DNA of 64,000 nucleotides from JABMQB01 sp963677475 (GCA_963677475.2 CAXXQD010000021.1:310001-374000), one strand, 5' to 3'; shown: positions 25,891 to 35,537, counted from the first letter of the stretch. Program-made: numbers and translations. The notes: a model not told the origin generated them from the sequence alone.

Positions 25891-27465
25891 TTAATTGTTC
25901 TTTTCTTTTAAAGTCAATCCTTCGGGCATCATAGTCCAGTATTTATCCACCATATCGCCATCCCATGTGTTAGATACATTTTCGATATCGTAAATAATCC
26001 GGATCATTTCTTCATCAAGGAATATGGTTTTTCCTACCGGGACTTTAACAGTTATCTGTACCTCCTGATCCCTCCATTTACCGTCTTCATCAATAATAAA
26101 ATATGGATCAAAAGTTAAGGTAGAATCCGATTTCTGGAAATTATATACGATTTCTTCAATATTATTTTTAGCATCGCTTTGGCTGCTTCCGCGTGATGAT
26201 TTTCGAACAACAACTACAAAATTATCGCCACTGGCTTCCCTTACATCTAGTTTTGGTTTTCCAAGTAAAACTTCGTCTCCGTCGGATACTGCCACTTTGA
26301 ATTTGTCAATATCAAAATCCAATTCACTGTATTCGTCCCATTTATCCTCAGCTAATTCAAGGTGCATGGTCTGGCAATTGTCACATTGGATTGTTTCGCT
26401 GCTTGCCAACGATGTTTTGTCCTTGAAGTTACCGATTTGACTTGCCGATACAACCACAATGGCCACCAATGAAATTAACCAAATTCCCACCATACTTAGG
26501 GCAATTGCCGTATTATTGGTTTTATACCTGAATACTAGTTTAGTACCGATAAACAACATTGCCAATAAAGGAATCCCTAAAAGAAGCATTATTGAAACCA
26601 TGCCAATAGTGACCGAGCCTGGTGTTACAAAATGGTTTAAAAACCCGGGTACGTGTAATTCGGGAGACCAAATCATTGGTACGTTCGACACAATGGAATG
26701 GCCAACTATCATTGTAGAAACCATGCCTAATAATCCGAAAAACCCGGAGAAGATAAGTATTACACCAATGATAATTACAATTACTTTAAGGGCAACTTTC
26801 AAAATCGAATAAACCACATCGCCAAATTCCGATACGTGTTCTTTACCCTTGTTATATGATTTTGATTCCTTAAATTTTTTAACGCTTTCTTTTACTTCTT
26901 TTACTTCTTCCCTTATGGAAGATTCGATATTGGAAACGGTAACTTCTTTTCCTCTCATCTCTAAACGCTGAGCGGTATTTCTTGCTTTAGGCACTGCAAT
27001 CCAAAGAACCAAATATGCCAAAAGTCCGATTCCGTTAAGTAAAAACAAGACTACCATAATTATTCGAAGGATAACCGGGTCCATATTAAAATATGCACCA
27101 AGGCCACCACAAACGCCACCTAAAACACGGTGGTCGGGATCACGATAAAGGCGCCTTTTCCGTTTTGCCCCTCTACCCGCTGGAGCTTCTTCCTCTCCTT
27201 CTTCTTCTATAAAATCTTCGGGCGTACCCATCGTTTCTATAATCTCATCAACCCATTCGGTTACCACTACTTTCTTTTCATCGCTTGATTTTTCGTTAAA
27301 AAGCTCTGCAATCCTTGCTTCAATGTCTGCAATAATTTCTTTTCCTTCATCGGTTGAACCAAAGTGCTGCTTGAGTTTTAAAAGATAGCTTTGTAGTTTT
27401 TCGTAGGCATCTTCTTCAATATGGAAAACTGTGCCGCTTATATTTATTGTGAATGTCTTTTTCAT
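25891..27465 (-). CDS. PspC domain membrane protein
   Basis: 524 residues. Residues 1-60 form a conserved N-terminal fold (MKKTFTINISGTVFHIEEDAYEKL). Then a PspC domain at ~105-170 reads LYRDPDHRVLGGVCGGLGAYFNMDP and a TM helix. More TM helices follow at ~225-345. The C-terminal ~170 residues are soluble and beta-rich, probably exposed outside the membrane. PspC-like proteins sense envelope stress. It is controlled by the neighbouring PadR repressor, 63 nt upstream. Exact role of the C-terminal domain unknown. Confidence 0.82.
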   Translation of the reverse strand: MKKTFTINISGTVFHIEEDAYEKLQSYLLKLKQHFGSTDEGKEIIADIEARIAELFNEKSSDEKKVVVTEWVDEIIETMGTPEDFIEEEGEEEAPAGRGAKRKRRLYRDPDHRVLGGVCGGLGAYFNMDPVILRIIMVVLFLLNGIGLLAYLVLWIAVPKARNTAQRLEMRGKEVTVSNIESSIREEVKEVKESVKKFKESKSYNKGKEHVSEFGDVVYSILKVALKVIVIIIGVILIFSGFFGLLGMVSTMIVGHSIVSNVPMIWSPELHVPGFLNHFVTPGSVTIGMVSIMLLLGIPLLAMLFIGTKLVFRYKTNNTAIALSMVGIWLISLVAIVVVSASQIGNFKDKTSLASSETIQCDNCQTMHLELAEDKWDEYSELDFDIDKFKVAVSDGDEVLLGKPKLDVREASGDNFVVVVRKSSRGSSQSDAKNNIEEIVYNFQKSDSTLTFDPYFIIDEDGKWRDQEVQITVKVPVGKTIFLDEEMIRIIYDIENVSNTWDGDMVDKYWTMMPEGLTLKEKNN

Positions 27466-27528
27466 CTCTTTTTAATTGAATGGTTATTTCTGAATTTCAA
27501 ATCAATTTACTGGTTTTCATTTAAATAA

Positions 27529-27861
27529 TTATGAAGCATGTGCCTTAATTTTATCTACAGCATCGGTTAAATCAGTCCATGATTTTTCCAACTCCAGTAA
27601 AAAACCTTTTCCGATTTCAGTTAACTCGTAGTATTTTCGTGGTGGCCCCTGGGTTGATTCTTCCCATCGATAAGCCAGTAAACCATCATTCTTTAGCCTT
27701 GTAAGCAAGGGGTAAAGTGTACCTTCAACAACAATCATTTTAGCTGCCTTTAATTCCTGGATAATATCACTGGCATACAAGGGCTTGCCTTCCAGGACAA
27801 GGAGGATACAGTATTCAAGTACTCCTTTCCTCATTTGTGCTTTAGTGTTTTCTACATTCAT
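27529..27861 (-). CDS. PadR-family transcriptional regulator
   Basis: 110 residues. PadR winged helix: MRKGVLEYCILLVLEGKPLYASDIIQELK, EGTLYPLLTRLKNDGLL, RKYYELTEIGKGFLLEL. These proteins repress envelope, stress or efflux genes and respond to small molecules. It sits between the repeat protein and the PspC gene, which suggests it controls this operon, including itself. Two AGTACT sites overlap the operon promoter (28534-28576) and are candidate operators. Confidence 0.9.
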   Translation of the reverse strand: MNVENTKAQMRKGVLEYCILLVLEGKPLYASDIIQELKAAKMIVVEGTLYPLLTRLKNDGLLAYRWEESTQGPPRKYYELTEIGKGFLLELEKSWTDLTDAVDKIKAHAS

Positions 27862-27940
27862 TTTGTTTCCCTTTCTTATTTTAAGTGCCTACGGTTTATT
27901 TTTACTTTTATTATTCTGCTGAAAAAATGAATACTGTTTA

Positions 27941-28411
27941 TTAATTCCAGTGATTATCATCTGTCATCCAGCTTTCCAATTCCAAGTGTCCTTCTTCGGT
28001 ATCGTCACCGCAAAAATAAGCTTCGTTGAACATCCAGTTCTCCAATTCGGTAGGCATTTCGGTACTAATTATTTCCTGGCTATTGAAATTTCTGAAATAA
28101 GATTTGTCCAGCATCCAATTTTCCAAATCCAGTGCCGGATCGTTTATTATTTCTGAATAATAAAAAGCAGAAACCTCAGAATTGGCTTCTTCTGAAGTTT
28201 CTACTACATCATTTACAACAGCTTCGGATGAATGGTCGACCAAAACCATTGCTATATCACTAATACCATTGTTTGTTAATAATTGTTTCCAAAAATCTTG
28301 CGCTGTAACCGTAAAGCTTATTAATACTAAACTAACAATTACTGCTGCGGTGCGTAATGCTGCTTTCTGAACTGTTGATCCGCTAATTGATTTGTTTAAA
28401 TTTGTTTTCAT
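27941..28411 (-). CDS. Small secreted or membrane-anchored protein with three LExWM repeats
   Basis: 156 residues. The N-terminus has a hydrophobic segment (AAVIVSLVLISFTVTAQ) that could be a signal peptide or anchor. The mature part is acidic. Near the end a motif occurs three times: LENWMLDKSYF, LENWMFNEAYF and LESWMTDDNHW, with pattern LE(N/S)WM-x-(D/N)-x-x-(Y/H)-(F/W) and spacing of about 25-27 residues. I recognise no domain. It is the first gene of the PadR-PspC operon, so its product may be a partner of the envelope-stress system. Function unknown. Confidence 0.65.
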   Translation of the reverse strand: MKTNLNKSISGSTVQKAALRTAAVIVSLVLISFTVTAQDFWKQLLTNNGISDIAMVLVDHSSEAVVNDVVETSEEANSEVSAFYYSEIINDPALDLENWMLDKSYFRNFNSQEIISTEMPTELENWMFNEAYFCGDDTEEGHLELESWMTDDNHWN

Positions 28412-28533
28412 GGCTTTGTAATTATTGTTTTCTGTTTCTTTCGTACTCTAATGACTTCTTAAATTCTTTCTTGTTACACTTATATAGAACTTTCTTAAAT
28501 AAATTACCTTTTTTTACACTGTTGTTTGCATTA

Positions 28534-28576
28534 CAAACATACAAACATTTCACAGTACTTTGCAACACATAGTACT
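28534..28576 (-). promoter_or_regulatory. Minus-strand promoter with paired AGTACT sites
   Basis: TATGTTTG (28541 down to 28534) is a perfect -7 box, with a TTG (28565 down to 28563) 24 nt upstream as the -33. AGTACT palindromes at 28554-28559 and 28571-28576, each preceded by CA(C/T), lie between the boxes and upstream of the -33, where a repressor would block transcription. The operator assignment to the PadR protein is inference. Confidence 0.5.
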
Positions 28577-29113
28577 GTATTTTTGCAAATTATTTTTTAC
28601 ATAATGGTGTATATGCCTGATTTATTGCGTATTAATAAATATACATTTTTTAAATATTTTTTATAACCTGAAATGAAATATTATTTCTATTTAACAATAA
28701 GATTAATTTTACTACGCAATAATGCTTTAAATAAATCTGAAATGAGGGGAAATAATTTACACTATGTGGTTCATTTTTAAAGAATACAAAAGAACAATTT
28801 ACATCCCTTAACAAAAACTTAGTATTCTTTTAATTGGAAAATAACCCCATGCATTACAGGAAAAATTTACTTTGACCCTGTCGAAATAATTACATTTAAT
28901 TATAGGGATATATAAAAATGGACGAAATTGTCAAGATGTTCGAATACGAAAAAAAATTGATATTCAAACAATTGTCTACATTGTTAACAAAGTTGTTAAT
29001 TTTTGTTAATAAGATTTTATATTAATGGGTTTTATATCACATATAAAAAGAAATAAATACTCTAATTTCATTACTGGAAAAAGGCATTATTTTTTATCTA
29101 AACATTTTATTTT
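28577..29113. other. AT-rich gap before the TonB receptor gene
   Basis: About 540 nt of AT-rich sequence between divergent units. A 35-codon plus-strand ORF (ATG 28918 to TAA 29025; begins MDEIVKMFEYEKK, then hydrophobic/basic) is the only coding-like item, with very low confidence. A TATTTTTG (28578-28585) exists but is 530 nt from the receptor gene. No clear promoter for the receptor was found by eye. Confidence 0.4.
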
Positions 29114-31657
29114 ATGAAAAACTTTATTTTCACTGCCATAATGGTAGCTGGATTTGGATTCTTATCCCTAACAGGTTTCTCACAGGGAACAATTAAGGGG
29201 AAAATTGTAGAGTCCGGATCAAATGAATCCTTAATCGGAGCGACAGTTGTTGTAGAAGGAACCACTATCGGAACAGTTTCTGATTTTAATGGGGACTTTT
29301 CATTATCCGTTTCTCCGGGAGATCAAAAAATTTCTGTTTCCTATATTGGTTACATTACTCAAGAATTGAGCGTTAAAGTATCTGAAGGTAAAACAACAGA
29401 TGTTGGTACCATTGAACTCAAATCAGATGCTGTTGGTATTAACGAGGTAATGGTTTTAGCTTCTATCGCTATTAGTAGAAAAACCCCGGTAGCTATTTCT
29501 TCGGTTCCGGCACAATTAATTGAAAACAAACTGGGGTCTCAGGAATTTCCTGAAATTCTAAGGTCAACACCTGGTGTTTATGCCACAAAATCAGGTGGAG
29601 GTTTCGGAGACGGTAGGTTAAACCTTCGTGGTTTTAACTCTGAAAACGTAGCTGTTATGATTAATGGAGTTCCTGTGAACGACATGGAAAATGGCCGGGT
29701 ATATTGGAGTAACTGGGCAGGCCTTTCGGATGTTACCCGAACAATGCAAGTTCAACGCGGACTTGGAGCGTCAAAAGTAGCTGTTCCTTCCATTGGTGGT
29801 ACAACAAACATTGTTACCAAAACAACCGATGTTGAACAAGGTGGAAACGTTATGACAACAATGGGCAACGATGGATATCTGAAATACGGCGGAACAATTT
29901 CAACAGGTCTTCTAGAAAACGGGTTCGCTGCAACAGTTTCGCTTTCACAAACAACAGGTAATGGTTATGTTGATGGAACAGAATATAAAGGATATAGTTA
30001 TTTCTTTAATATTTCCAAAAACATCAATGACAAACATAAAATTTCAATCACCTCATTTGGTGCTCCACAAAGGCACGGACAAAGACAAAACAGAAGCTTA
30101 ATTTCGACTTACCGAAATGCAGAAAGCGAGTTTAAGTTCAACCCTGACTGGGGTATTATGAATGGAAAAGTAACCCATGTTGAGGATAATTTCTACCACA
30201 AATCACAAACTTCGTTGAACCATTATTGGACAATAAGTGACAAATCAAGCCTTTCAACTGCAATCTATGCTTCCTGGGGTACAGGAGGTGGAGGTGGTAT
30301 GGGTGGTGACGCCAGCCTGTTTAATGTCAGGTTAGGAGGATTTGACCAACCAATAGACCTTGACAACATCGTTGAAATAAACAGGGCAAATGGTGCTTCT
30401 GGAGCAACTTCATGGTTAAGGGCTTCACACAATGACCACAGCTGGTACGGCGGACTATCTTCTTTTAATTCACAACTTAACGACAATTTAAACCTTGTGG
30501 TTGGATTAGATATCAGGTCTTACGTAGGACACCACTTTTATGAAGTAACCGATCTTATGGGAGCTGAATATATTCTTGATGACAGCGATGTAAATAACCC
30601 CAATGCAACCCTGAAGGTTGGCGATAAATATAATTACTACAACGATGGCAATGTTGGCTGGCAAGGATTATTTGGCCAATTAGAATACGATAAAAACGAG
30701 CTTTCTGCATTTATTTCCGGTTCTTTATCAAATACATCTTATCAAAGGGTCGACTATTTCCAATACCTCGATTCTGATCCAATGCAAGAAACCGATAAAT
30801 ATAATTTTATGGGATTTGGTATTAAAGGAGGTGCAAATTATAATATCAATGCTGTTCATAACGTGTTTGCAAACATTGGGTATTTTGAAAAAGCTGCAGG
30901 TTTCGATGCTGTTTTTCAAGGATATGACAATGAACACATTAATGAAGATGCCGTAAACCAAAAAATATTTAGTGTTGAATTAGGATATGGATACACTTCA
31001 CAAAAACTTACAGCAAACTTGAACCTATATAGGACCGAGTGGAATGACCGTACTTATTCAGATTATTTTAATGTAGATGATGTTACCTACTTCGCCAACC
31101 TATTGGGCGTAAATGCACTTCACCAAGGTATTGAATTTGATTTCACTTATAAAGCTTCCGACAACTTAGATATAACTGGTATGCTTTCATTGGGTGATTG
31201 GAGATGGGTTAATGACATTGAAAACATCCAGATTTATGACGAAGATCAAAATCCAGTCGGTGACCCATATAGTTTATATATTAAAGATATTAAAGTATCA
31301 GATGCTGCACAAACAACAGCAGCCTTAGGGTTAGATTATGAAATAATACCAAAAACCCATCTAACTTTTGATTATTATTATTTCGCCAATTTGTATGCCG
31401 ATTATAACCCACTTGGTAGAACAACTGAAGGGCCACAACCGTGGAAAGTTCCGGCTTATAGTTTGTTTGATGCAGGTATAAGGCATGGTTTTTATATTGG
31501 TGATTTTGAGACTACATTATTTGCCAGGGTAAACAATGTTTTTGACACCGAATATGTAGCTGATGCATTGAACGGAACAAACAATAATGCAGCAACGGCA
31601 TTAGTTTGGTATGGGTTTGGAAGAACTTTCAACCTAAGTCTTAAAATTAATTTTTAA
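29114..31657 (+). CDS. TonB-dependent outer-membrane receptor
   Basis: 847 residues. Signal peptide to about residue 24, then a carboxypeptidase-regulatory-like domain (~25-110, GTIKGKIVESGSNESLIGATVVVEGT). The plug starts near 120 (SSVPAQLIENKLGSQEFPEILRSTPGVYATKSGGGFGDGRLNLRGF, shown in pieces: PEILRSTPGVY and RGFNSENVAVMINGVPVND). The large barrel runs to a terminal aromatic (LSLKINF). It imports a ligand using TonB energy. It is followed after 18 nt by a lipoprotein gene, then a secreted endonuclease, suggesting a nucleic-acid-derived substrate, but a SusD homologue is not recognised. Confidence 0.88.
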   Translation: MKNFIFTAIMVAGFGFLSLTGFSQGTIKGKIVESGSNESLIGATVVVEGTTIGTVSDFNGDFSLSVSPGDQKISVSYIGYITQELSVKVSEGKTTDVGTIELKSDAVGINEVMVLASIAISRKTPVAISSVPAQLIENKLGSQEFPEILRSTPGVYATKSGGGFGDGRLNLRGFNSENVAVMINGVPVNDMENGRVYWSNWAGLSDVTRTMQVQRGLGASKVAVPSIGGTTNIVTKTTDVEQGGNVMTTMGNDGYLKYGGTISTGLLENGFAATVSLSQTTGNGYVDGTEYKGYSYFFNISKNINDKHKISITSFGAPQRHGQRQNRSLISTYRNAESEFKFNPDWGIMNGKVTHVEDNFYHKSQTSLNHYWTISDKSSLSTAIYASWGTGGGGGMGGDASLFNVRLGGFDQPIDLDNIVEINRANGASGATSWLRASHNDHSWYGGLSSFNSQLNDNLNLVVGLDIRSYVGHHFYEVTDLMGAEYILDDSDVNNPNATLKVGDKYNYYNDGNVGWQGLFGQLEYDKNELSAFISGSLSNTSYQRVDYFQYLDSDPMQETDKYNFMGFGIKGGANYNINAVHNVFANIGYFEKAAGFDAVFQGYDNEHINEDAVNQKIFSVELGYGYTSQKLTANLNLYRTEWNDRTYSDYFNVDDVTYFANLLGVNALHQGIEFDFTYKASDNLDITGMLSLGDWRWVNDIENIQIYDEDQNPVGDPYSLYIKDIKVSDAAQTTAALGLDYEIIPKTHLTFDYYYFANLYADYNPLGRTTEGPQPWKVPAYSLFDAGIRHGFYIGDFETTLFARVNNVFDTEYVADALNGTNNNAATALVWYGFGRTFNLSLKINF

Positions 31658-31675
31658 TCCATATAAACGAAAAAA

Positions 31676-33508
31676 ATGAAAAAGATTATATATTTATTTG
31701 CAGTTATTGGCTTGATGATAGCTTCGGGCTGTGACCCTATGCATGACATCAACAAAGAACTGGATGCCATTGTAGATCCTATTGTTGGTGATGAAGCCTA
31801 TACCCTTACAGATGAAGATTACGATGATTTGGAATTATCTTACGGAAGCTTTAGCAATTTAGATGATGCAAAAGCAATGCTCCCTCCATTTTTAGCAGAA
31901 AAATATCCAGTTTGGGGTAAAGGTTCTTCCGTATTGGTTGGGTACAAACTTTATGTAGGAAGTGCTCCTGGCGTGGGTGATTATACTTATGCGGATGTGT
32001 ATAATTTAACCATGGATGATTACGCATTAAGCGGTAGTAACGTTCTTGGTTACTATCCTGATGTAAATCCTAAGGATTATATAGCAGATGCATTGGCAGC
32101 ATCCATATCATCTCCATCTGATGATGACATTAAATTGGTAAAATTTATCCAATATACGGAAGTACCTGTTGTTATTAGCTCAAAAATCCATTTGGAAGAG
32201 AATTTTGACTTCGGATCAACCGCTGGCGATATTACAACCGTTACAACTGATTGGACCAATCACTCTGGTTCTGCTCCTGTGGGTTATGTTACAGAGAATT
32301 TGTCTATGACAGGTTATCCTACTTCTGGAGTTGGCGGTGCTGTCACAATATCCGGGTCTGGTTCTGAGGACGTTAACCGCACTTTTACTCCTGTTACTTC
32401 CGGCAAAGTGTATGGAAGCGCTTTGGTAAATTTAAGTGCCGTTGGCGATGGAACTTACTTTTTCCATTTTATGAATGAAGAATTTGGTTACACAGCCAGA
32501 GTGGGTGCAAAAGATAATGGCTCTGGAAAAATTTTATTCGGCATTGGGGCAAGTTCAAGTACGTTGACTTACGGTACTACAGCATACGATTTGAACACAA
32601 CGTATTTACTTGTATCATCATACGATATAGGCAGTGGAAAATCTGATTTGTATGTATTGACATCTGCTGTTGCTTCAGAACCTGGTACGCCTGAAGCAAC
32701 AAATGAAGGAAATTCAGGTCTAAACGTACAAAAGGTTGGCATTCGCCAAGGTGGCGGCGGTCCTACAGGAACAATTGATGGAATTCGCGTGGCCAGTTCC
32801 TGGACATCAATCATGAGTAATGAAATAATTGAAGATGTTGTTACAGGTGATAAAGTTTACGACAAAGCTTTCTATACCTTCTCAGGTGGCGAATGGGAAG
32901 AAGCAACAGATGGCGTATACTTATTAACTGTTGAAGACTTTGACTCAATGGGAGAAGAATATAACCAACCAGGATATTACAATAATTTTGGAAGTACCTT
33001 ATCACCTGATGATTACGTACCAACTTTCCTGAATTTAAAATACCCTTATGCGTTGGAAGAAGAAGAATTACTGGTTATTTATGACTATTATTCCAGCTCT
33101 TCAGGTGCACAGTTGAGAGGTAATTTATATACGGTAACCGATGGCTCATGGAAAGGTTTTGAATCAACAATTAATACCACCTTGCAATTTTCTCACGATG
33201 GAACTTCATGGGTACCTGATAATACAATCAAATATACCTTTGGTGCTGCAGACTACGATTATATTGTTGAATCACTTGGATCAAAATATCCATCTGAAAC
33301 AGCCAACATGGCCAGCTATGGAAACTTTAACGGATATTCTTGGGATACCGACATGATTTTAGAGGCAATCAATAATGTATTGTTAAAAAACAACCCATCA
33401 GCTGCTGAAGGACAAAAATATGCTGTTACTTATTCTATCTATGATGGATCAACACACGATGCTACCGTTTATGTTATTTTAGAAGGCGGAGCATACGTTT
33501 ATCAATAA
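31676..33508 (+). CDS. Surface lipoprotein with four-fold repeat domain and inserted jelly roll
   Basis: 610 residues with a lipobox ending at C19 (MIASGCDP). A module with pattern Y(T/L/F)..DYD..helix..KYP..V.Y..Y occurs four times: about residues 41-105 (YTLTDEDYDDL), 106-165 (YNLTMDDYAL), 413-500 (YLLTVEDFDSM) and 517-610 (YTFGAADYDYI). A beta-sandwich-like insert (~175-375, ENFDFGS ... IDGIRVASSW) splits repeats 2 and 3. The repeat family is not one I recognise. It lies directly downstream of the TonB receptor, so it may be its surface-exposed partner. It ends before a strong terminator at 33528. Confidence 0.7.
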   Translation: MKKIIYLFAVIGLMIASGCDPMHDINKELDAIVDPIVGDEAYTLTDEDYDDLELSYGSFSNLDDAKAMLPPFLAEKYPVWGKGSSVLVGYKLYVGSAPGVGDYTYADVYNLTMDDYALSGSNVLGYYPDVNPKDYIADALAASISSPSDDDIKLVKFIQYTEVPVVISSKIHLEENFDFGSTAGDITTVTTDWTNHSGSAPVGYVTENLSMTGYPTSGVGGAVTISGSGSEDVNRTFTPVTSGKVYGSALVNLSAVGDGTYFFHFMNEEFGYTARVGAKDNGSGKILFGIGASSSTLTYGTTAYDLNTTYLLVSSYDIGSGKSDLYVLTSAVASEPGTPEATNEGNSGLNVQKVGIRQGGGGPTGTIDGIRVASSWTSIMSNEIIEDVVTGDKVYDKAFYTFSGGEWEEATDGVYLLTVEDFDSMGEEYNQPGYYNNFGSTLSPDDYVPTFLNLKYPYALEEEELLVIYDYYSSSSGAQLRGNLYTVTDGSWKGFESTINTTLQFSHDGTSWVPDNTIKYTFGAADYDYIVESLGSKYPSETANMASYGNFNGYSWDTDMILEAINNVLLKNNPSAAEGQKYAVTYSIYDGSTHDATVYVILEGGAYVYQ

Positions 33509-33527
33509 AATAAATTGTTTATTTTTT

Positions 33528-33562
33528 ATAAGAGGTTGCCTATTCCGGGCAGCCTCTTATTT
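33528..33562 (+). terminator. Intrinsic terminator or attenuator between lipoprotein and endonuclease genes
   Basis: ATAAGAGGTTGCC (33528-33540) and GGCAGCCTCTTAT (33548-33560) form a 13-bp stem with one G-U around a 7-nt loop. The T tract that follows is weak, so partial read-through into the endonuclease gene is plausible. Confidence 0.7.
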
Positions 33563-33600
33563 CATTTAGCTAATACGCTTTTTTTACTGGATAAAAACAC

Positions 33601-35505
33601 ATGATGATGATTAAAAAAAGAATTAAACTCATATTAATACTCTCCTTCTTATCAACCTTTGCAAATGCCCAACCACTAGGCTATTATAATGGAATAGACG
33701 GGAAAAGCGGGGATGAACTAAAAGAAGCCTTACATGAACTTATCAACGACCATGTTGACTTTTCTTACTATTATTCAAAATTCATCATCAACTATTCAGA
33801 TTCTGACCCTGAAAACCCGGACAATGTAATTTTGTTCTATACCCAGCAATCAAGAAGTGCTGAACTTTATGGCACAGGTGGCGATTACATTAACCGCGAA
33901 CATGTTTGGGCTAAATCGCATGGTGCTTTTGCTGACAAACGCCCGATGGATGGCGATGCTTTCAACCTACGCCCGGCCGATGCTTCTGTAAATACCAGCA
34001 GGAGCAACAAAGATTTTGACAATGTCCAACCTGGGGGAACACAACACCCTGAAGCAACAGATTGTTGGTATAACAGTTCGTCATGGGAACCAGGCCCGGC
34101 TACCAAAGGCCAGGTTGCGCGTATATTGTTTTATATGGCTACCAGATATGAAGGAACAAATGGGGAATTAGATCTCGAAGTCGTTGACAAGGTAAACACT
34201 TCACCGGCTCCCGAACACGGTAAATTATCCACGTTGTTGGAATGGAACAATCAATACCCTCCTTCCGATTTCGAGCGAAGAAGAAATGAACGCATTTTTA
34301 ATATGCAGCAAAATAGAAATCCTTTTATCGACCATCCAGAATTTATCAATTATATATGGGGAAATGAATCCCCTAACGGAATTGTTATTGAAAACCTGAA
34401 TATCGATCCGGAAATCCCCAACCCGGGAGATGATATTTCAATAAGCTTTAATTTAGCCTCTAATTCTGAAACCCCCGAAACAGTGACAATATTTTGGGGA
34501 ACCACATACGATTCTGAAGATAACCAACTGGCTATGGCATTGAATCAAAATACATATTCTGCCAATCTAAACCTTAACGTTTCGGCTGAAGAACGTGTTT
34601 ATTTTAAAATAAAAAGCGTTAAAGGGGAAAATATCAAATACACCCGGGGAAATGTTCTCCTCCCAAAAACAAAAGAAAGCTTAACTTTTACTCCCATTGC
34701 AGATGTTCAGGGTGACGAAGCACCATCACCCTTACAAGGCACTATTGTAACTATTTCGGGAAGGGTAAGTGCAAATTTCGATGGAACTTTATATATTCAA
34801 AATGGAGATCAACCAAGAAATGGGGTTTGTGTTTATGGCGCAAACCAAACAGGAAACATTGGCGACAGCCTGGTAATTACGGGTGAAGTTACCGAATACT
34901 CCAACTTAACAGAACTAACCGATGTAAGTTATCTCTTCAATTTTAAAGACAACAAGCCGATTACGCCAATAGAAGTTTCCATCACCGATATTAATGAAGA
35001 ATATGAAGGAATGCTTGTAAAGGTTAAAAACGTTGAATTTGAGAAAGCCGGAAATACCATTTCAGGCGGTAATGCTACCTATACTTTTTCAAATCAGGAT
35101 GGCAGCTCTGTAATATTTTCAAAACAAGATTCGCGTACTTCGGGTAAAACGTTGCCTTCCGGAGAAATTGATTTAGTTGGTGTTGTTGGTCAATACAATA
35201 GTGTTTACCAGCTATTGCCAAGGGATATGAATGATTTTATGAGTACCACAAATTCCGATGACAACTATCGTCTTCGAAAAAGCATAGATATTTATCCAAA
35301 TCCGACATCATCAATTTTAAAAATCAAAACAAACGATATTATTGAAGGGATAAAAATAGTGGATATAAGTGGTAGGGTTTATTTGTCAAAAATGGACAAT
35401 ATCGCAAACATTTCAGTTGAAAACCTTAATCCTGGCATGTATATTTTGCAAGTTTGGCTTGAAAAAAAAGGGATTTATTATGCTAAATTCTTAAAAGAAG
35501 AGTAA
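33601..35505 (+). CDS. Secreted endonuclease I family nuclease with T9SS sorting domain
   Basis: 634 residues. Signal peptide (ILSFLSTFANAQ), then an endonuclease I domain (~30-260) with NREHVWAKSHG carrying the catalytic His and the metal-binding DGDAFNLRPAD and NKDFDN segments. A beta-sandwich (~265-350) and an OB-like/YhcR-type region (~355-540, ISGRVSANFDGTLYIQNGD) follow. A type A T9SS sorting domain starts near 555 (DIYPNPTSSILKIKT). It degrades extracellular DNA or RNA. It is the third gene after the TonB receptor and the lipoprotein. Start uses one of three consecutive ATG codons (33601). Confidence 0.87.
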   Translation: MMMIKKRIKLILILSFLSTFANAQPLGYYNGIDGKSGDELKEALHELINDHVDFSYYYSKFIINYSDSDPENPDNVILFYTQQSRSAELYGTGGDYINREHVWAKSHGAFADKRPMDGDAFNLRPADASVNTSRSNKDFDNVQPGGTQHPEATDCWYNSSSWEPGPATKGQVARILFYMATRYEGTNGELDLEVVDKVNTSPAPEHGKLSTLLEWNNQYPPSDFERRRNERIFNMQQNRNPFIDHPEFINYIWGNESPNGIVIENLNIDPEIPNPGDDISISFNLASNSETPETVTIFWGTTYDSEDNQLAMALNQNTYSANLNLNVSAEERVYFKIKSVKGENIKYTRGNVLLPKTKESLTFTPIADVQGDEAPSPLQGTIVTISGRVSANFDGTLYIQNGDQPRNGVCVYGANQTGNIGDSLVITGEVTEYSNLTELTDVSYLFNFKDNKPITPIEVSITDINEEYEGMLVKVKNVEFEKAGNTISGGNATYTFSNQDGSSVIFSKQDSRTSGKTLPSGEIDLVGVVGQYNSVYQLLPRDMNDFMSTTNSDDNYRLRKSIDIYPNPTSSILKIKTNDIIEGIKIVDISGRVYLSKMDNIANISVENLNPGMYILQVWLEKKGIYYAKFLKEE

Positions 35506-35537
35506 GGGGACAAACCATATTTCCCTTACTCTTTTTC
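35496..35537 (+). terminator. Terminator of the endonuclease gene
   Basis: AGTAAGGG (35501-35508, covering the stop codon) pairs with CCCTTACT (35523-35530), and AAG/CTT extend the stem; a T run follows. Confidence 0.75.

Noticed and set aside
28578..28585. TATTTTTG on the plus strand as promoter of the TonB receptor
   Set aside because: The match is perfect, but it is more than 500 nt from the gene, its -33 spacing is too short (19 nt start to start), and it lies in the minus-strand promoter region.
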